DNA from: UBA2883 sp050873965
Lineage (GTDB): Bacteria; Cyanobacteriota; Vampirovibrionia; Gastranaerophilales; Gastranaerophilaceae
DNA length: 24,842 nt
Reading direction: 5' to 3'
Assembly: GCA_050873965.1 (NCBI GenBank)
Contig: JBNMJS010000018.1
Span: 1-24,842 of the forward strand
Shown: positions 21,750-24,842 of the stretch, piece after piece
How the letters are laid out: each line of letters begins with the position of its first letter
How positions within the stretch are numbered: position 1 is the stretch's first letter
Translations under genes and position numbers: made by a program
Notes under the pieces: model-generated
What the model saw: the letters and a program-made list of their open reading frames with translations, nothing else
What the model was told of the DNA's origin: nothing
Database searches by the model: none

Positions 21750-22868
21750 TTGTTAAAAGAAACTTTTATTAATAATGAAAAACTAATTAGCGAACAGACA
21801 CTTATGTGTCTGTTTCGCTCTATACTTGAACCAGTTTTAGATAACAATATTCAATCAAAAATAATTCTGAATATTGATAACTCACTTTCATTTTCAGGTA
21901 TTATTGAACGATTAAAATTTTCACACAACGATTATGCTATAAATGAACAAAAATATAATCTACCAGAAAATTATAACTATTTACTAATACTTACAGAAAA
22001 TGAAAACTCATTATTGATTTGGGAAAAAGATGAAACAAAATACAAATACTCACTTAATATAAATAACGAACTTATAGAAAAATTCACTCAAAAACTAAAT
22101 ATCAAAACAAATAATACTAATAACTCATCATTACTGAACAGTTCTATTCAAAAAATAATTGAATATACTGATAAATCAATGATAAACAATGTTTTACCAA
22201 ACAAAGAAAAACAAGAATACGATTTAAGTAATGTAAGATTTATATCACACGAAATTAAAAACCAATTATCTATTTGTGATTTATATACAGAAATAATAAA
22301 AAAATATTGCGAAAAAAATAACATAAATGATGAAACTATTCTTAAATCTGCAGATTTTATAAAACGTGCCATTAAAATGGCTGGTAATTCATTATTAGAA
22401 CTAAAATCACTAAACAATACTGAACTAAAAAAATATAAAATAAACGATTTATTAACAGAATCATTAAATTTATCAAAAGTATATGCAATGAATAAAAATA
22501 TAAACTTCTATATAAATCTAGATAACAATTCAGAAATATTAGCAGATAAAAATAAATTTGAAGCAGTAATAATAAATGTTATTAAAAATGCTTGTGAAGC
22601 ATTTGATGACGAAATAACAGAAGAAAAGAAAATAACTATTACAACAAAAGAAGAAAATAATTTTATATCAATAATAATTTCAAATAATGCTAAACCAATA
22701 GAAAACGCTCAAAAAATATTTGATGACGGTTATACAACAAAATCAACTGGTAATGGTTATGGACTCGCTATTTGTAAAAAAACAATAGAAAATCTTTCTG
22801 GTAAATTTGAACTTATTAAATCTGACAAAACATCAACTGATTTTAGAATTTTGATGAGTATAATTTAA
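21750..22868 (+). CDS. Soluble sensor histidine kinase
   Basis: The 372-residue protein has no membrane segments, so it should sense a cytoplasmic signal. The first 150 residues match nothing I know and are Asn/Leu/Ile-rich. The phosphorylation site is H167 in ISHEIKNQLS, then the N box with N276 and N280 (NVIKNACEAF), an F-box-like FDDGYTTK (324-331) and the G2 box GNGYGLAI (334-341). The G1 box is degenerate: SNNAKPI stands where DxGxG is usual. The start is uncertain: TTG 21750 has TAAGGT eleven bases upstream, and the next in-frame ATG comes at codon 19. It is the presumed partner of the response regulator 26 bases upstream. Confidence 0.88.
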   Translation: MLKETFINNEKLISEQTLMCLFRSILEPVLDNNIQSKIILNIDNSLSFSGIIERLKFSHNDYAINEQKYNLPENYNYLLILTENENSLLIWEKDETKYKYSLNINNELIEKFTQKLNIKTNNTNNSSLLNSSIQKIIEYTDKSMINNVLPNKEKQEYDLSNVRFISHEIKNQLSICDLYTEIIKKYCEKNNINDETILKSADFIKRAIKMAGNSLLELKSLNNTELKKYKINDLLTESLNLSKVYAMNKNINFYINLDNNSEILADKNKFEAVIINVIKNACEAFDDEITEEKKITITTKEENNFISIIISNNAKPIENAQKIFDDGYTTKSTGNGYGLAICKKTIENLSGKFELIKSDKTSTDFRILMSII

Positions 22869-22899
22869 TTAAAGATTTTACGTAATATTTGGTTTGTAT

Positions 22900-22905
22900 T
22901 ATTAT
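22900..22905 (+). promoter_or_regulatory. Candidate -10 box of rsmA, leaderless
   Basis: TATTAT lies exactly six bases before the rsmA ATG (22912). An overlapping TATTAT is at 22897-22902. No -35 is obvious and no ribosome binding site fits, the same arrangement as at spmA and the MerR gene. The gene could instead be read through from the kinase. Confidence 0.4.
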
Positions 22906-22911
22906 ATTCTT

Positions 22912-23757
22912 ATGAATTTATTTGAAAGAGCAAGATTTTTTAGAACAAAAAAAAGGTTAGGACAAAACTTTTTAGTTAATCCTGATGTTATTGAAGAGAT
23001 TATTGATTACGCACAAATAACAAAAGACGATACAATTATAGAAATTGGTCCTGGTGTTGGTTTTGTGACAGAACAATTAGTTAAATATGCAAAAAAAGTT
23101 ATTGCTATTGAACTTGATGAAGAAGCAATTAAAGAACTAGAAAAACTTGAATATGATAACTTGGAAATTATTCATAATGATATTTTAAAAACAGATATTT
23201 CTACTTTATCAGATGAAAAAGTTAAAATTGTTGCAAATATACCATATTATATTACAGCACCAATTATATCTCATTTGTTAGGTGAAATAGATGATTTAAA
23301 CAACAAAAACAGAAACTCTATTTCTGAAATAATACTTATGGTTCAAGAAGAAGTTGCTAGACGTATGGTCGCAACAGAAAAAAGTCCATCTAAACAATAT
23401 GGTTTACTTACAATATTAGCCCAATTCTGGACTGATTGCGAAATAATAAGACTTGTTGGTAGAAAATCATTCTTCCCAGCACCAAAAGTAAATTCTGCTC
23501 TTGTTGGTTTAAAAATAAATAACGAACCAAAACTTAAACTTTCTGATTATTCACATTTTAGAAGAGTTTTGAAGGCAGCATTTTCTCAACGTAGAAAAAA
23601 TATCAAAAATTGTCTTGTAAATAATGGTTTTAACAAAGATATTGTTAAATCTGTTTTAAACAAACTTGATATTGATGAGAATACAAGAGGCGAATCATTA
23701 TCTATAGAAAAATTCGGTCAATTATCAGAGGAATTAAAAAATGCAAATCAAAATTAA
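22912..23757 (+). CDS. rsmA: 16S rRNA dimethyladenosine transferase
   Basis: RsmA (KsgA) dimethylates two adjacent adenosines (A1518/A1519 in E. coli numbering) near the 3' end of 16S rRNA, a late step in 30S maturation. The 281-residue protein carries RLGQNFL (15-21), the SAM-binding EIGPGVG (44-50), the acidic ELDE (67-70) and the catalytic NIPYY (109-113). I place the start at ATG 22912, which gives the usual MNLFERARFF-type N-terminus; an upstream TTG at 22894 would add six odd residues and has no ribosome binding site. It overlaps ispE by 17 bases, a widely seen rsmA-ispE arrangement. Confidence 0.96.
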   Translation: MNLFERARFFRTKKRLGQNFLVNPDVIEEIIDYAQITKDDTIIEIGPGVGFVTEQLVKYAKKVIAIELDEEAIKELEKLEYDNLEIIHNDILKTDISTLSDEKVKIVANIPYYITAPIISHLLGEIDDLNNKNRNSISEIILMVQEEVARRMVATEKSPSKQYGLLTILAQFWTDCEIIRLVGRKSFFPAPKVNSALVGLKINNEPKLKLSDYSHFRRVLKAAFSQRRKNIKNCLVNNGFNKDIVKSVLNKLDIDENTRGESLSIEKFGQLSEELKNANQN

Positions 23758-24580
23758 AACTCCTGCAAAAATAAATCTTACATTAGAAATTGTAAATAAA
23801 AGACCTGACGGATTTCATAATATAAGAAGTATTATGCAATTAATAGATTTGTATGATTATTTAACATTCAATGTTGAAAAATCTGATAAAACATCAATTA
23901 ATCTAACTGGTACAAGTGATGAAATACCATATAATGAAAAAAATTTAGTATATAAAGCAACTAAACTTTTTTTAGATAAAACAAATATAGAAAACTATAA
24001 AATAGATATTCATATAGAAAAACATATCCCTGTATCTGCCGGACTAGCAGGTGGTAGTACTAATGCTGCAGGTACATTGTATGGTTTAAATAAAATATTT
24101 GATAATCCTTTAACAAAAAAAGAATTACACGAACTTTGTGGTACATTAGGTTCTGATTTGAATGTTTGTTTAGAAGGTGGTTGCTTACTTGCAACAAGCA
24201 GAGGTGAAGTTATTGAAAAATTACCTTTCAGAAACAATCAAGTTTCACTTATCAAACCTATAAATCTTGGTATTAGTGCAAAAGAGGCATATACAAAATA
24301 TTCTCAATTGGTAGAAAAACATTATTACAATATGACTGCCAAAATGATTGATTCTTTAAAAATTGGAACAGATTTAAAACAATTTTTATACAATGATTTA
24401 GAAACAGCAGTTTTCGATGATTATAAAGAATTACAACAAATAAAAGAAAAGTACCCTAATTCAATTATGTCAGGTTCTGGTTCAACATATTTCACGTTAA
24501 ACGAAAACTTTGAACCTATTGAAAACTATTGGATTAAAAACAATCTTAATTTTATTGAAGATGGCGTTAAAGAAGTTTAA
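23741..24580 (+). CDS. ispE: 4-diphosphocytidyl-2-C-methyl-D-erythritol kinase
   Basis: IspE phosphorylates CDP-methylerythritol in the MEP route to isoprenoid precursors. The 279-residue GHMP kinase has the catalytic K10 in TPAKINL, the substrate motif DGFHNI (23-28), the ATP-binding PVSAGLAGGSTNAA loop (97-110), catalytic D139 in GSDLN and the C-terminal SGSGST block (about 243-248). AGAGGA (23727-23732) sits eight bases before the ATG, inside rsmA. The presence of IspE indicates the non-mevalonate pathway. No terminator is obvious after the stop. Confidence 0.96.
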   Translation: MQIKIKTPAKINLTLEIVNKRPDGFHNIRSIMQLIDLYDYLTFNVEKSDKTSINLTGTSDEIPYNEKNLVYKATKLFLDKTNIENYKIDIHIEKHIPVSAGLAGGSTNAAGTLYGLNKIFDNPLTKKELHELCGTLGSDLNVCLEGGCLLATSRGEVIEKLPFRNNQVSLIKPINLGISAKEAYTKYSQLVEKHYYNMTAKMIDSLKIGTDLKQFLYNDLETAVFDDYKELQQIKEKYPNSIMSGSGSTYFTLNENFEPIENYWIKNNLNFIEDGVKEV

Positions 24581-24621
24581 TTATTAAGATTTGTTAATAC
24601 ATGAATATTTATTAATCAATT

Positions 24622-24650
24622 TTGCTCTGAGTATATACTTTATATATACA
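24622..24650 (+). promoter_or_regulatory. Candidate promoter for a gene beyond the window
   Basis: TTGCTC (24622-24627), 17 bases and TATACA (24645-24650) would start a transcript near 24657. The start codon it serves must lie past 24842, giving a leader of at least 185 bases. Confidence 0.35.
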
Positions 24651-24672
24651 TAAAGGGATAAACTTTTACAGG

Positions 24673-24782
24673 GTACAACTAAATAGAACGGTATATATTC
24701 ATAGATTATTGAATATGTGCAACAAAAAGGATAAGACATTCTAACGGAGTGTTAGAGAAATGGTCTGATTATTTTGTTGTAC
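24673..24782 (+). promoter_or_regulatory. Structured leader with alternative stems
   Basis: The segment 24772-24782 can pair with 24717-24727 (11 bp, one wobble) or, in its 24776-24782 part, with 24673-24679 (7 bp, perfect), so the two stems exclude each other. Inside the first lie AGAC/GTCT (24734-24737 with 24763-24766) and TCTAAC/GTTAGA (24740-24745 with 24751-24756, loop GGAGT). A further hairpin pairs 24695-24701 with 24710-24716. I cannot match it to a riboswitch class I know. A second -35-like TTGACT is at 24795-24800 and AAGGAA ends the window. Confidence 0.45.
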
Positions 24783-24842
24783 GCAAATAGGGTTTTGACT
24801 TAGAAAATAGGAATAAAAAATACACAGGATAAGGAAATATAG

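Noticed and set aside
22894..22911. TTG start for rsmA
   Set aside because: It would add MYYYIL before the usual N-terminus and overlap the -10 box; no ribosome binding site.
1..24842. CRISPR array, prophage or insertion sequence
   Set aside because: No regularly spaced repeats, no transposase or integrase, and no phage structural genes were seen; the tRNA shows no obvious duplicated end that would mark an attachment site.

Overview
This is an AT-rich bacterial chromosome segment carrying mostly housekeeping genes, with a few accessory genes between them. There are sigma70-type promoters (TATAAT, often with an upstream TG), Shine-Dalgarno sites of the AGGAG/GGGAG type, some TTG and GTG starts, and one tRNA without an encoded CCA. 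The gene content, a cyanobacteria-like tRNA-Arg(CCU), a short-form NadA, SpmA/SpmB and a NarL-type regulator with a soluble kinase fit an uncultured gut lineage such as Gastranaerophilales (Vampirovibrionia/Melainabacteria). That placement is my inference from general resemblance; a low-GC Firmicute-like lineage is not excluded.

Layout. 1-1002: a long gene-free region full of inverted repeats, with a REP-like hairpin, an orphan minus-strand terminator and a possible 15-codon ORF. 1003-5229: a UvrD-type helicase/Fe-S nuclease fusion meeting, stop codon to stop codon, an uncharacterised HEIEH metallopeptidase-like gene. 5330-10866: translation genes prfA-ylxR-infB, a small divergent gene, then rbfA-truB. 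10859-11568: a nucleotidyltransferase/HEPN-like pair in which the HEPN-like gene has an in-frame amber codon. 11665-14319: valS. 14615-18536: nadA-rlmB-sigma factor, then spmA-spmB. 18475-20493: a minus-strand cluster of a zinc-ribbon protein, a B3/B4-domain protein and a MerR regulator with a textbook 19-bp-spacer operator. 20616-20689: tRNA-Arg. 21022-22868: a response regulator and soluble histidine kinase. 22912-24580: rsmA-ispE. 24581-24842: a structured leader, with competing stems, for a gene beyond the window.

How the parts work together. PrfA, YlxR, IF-2, RbfA, TruB, ValS, RlmB, RsmA and tRNA-Arg serve translation and ribosome maturation; NadA and IspE make NAD and isoprenoid precursors; the sigma factor and two-component pair control transcription. 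The most unusual signals are: (i) several genes whose -10 box lies only 6-9 bases before the start codon, implying leaderless mRNAs; (ii) the amber codon inside the HEPN-like gene, with its tail and downstream coupling intact; (iii) two divergent promoters sharing one -35 region; (iv) orphan terminators and folded intergenic segments that may be small RNAs; (v) tandem U-U mismatches in the tRNA acceptor stem.
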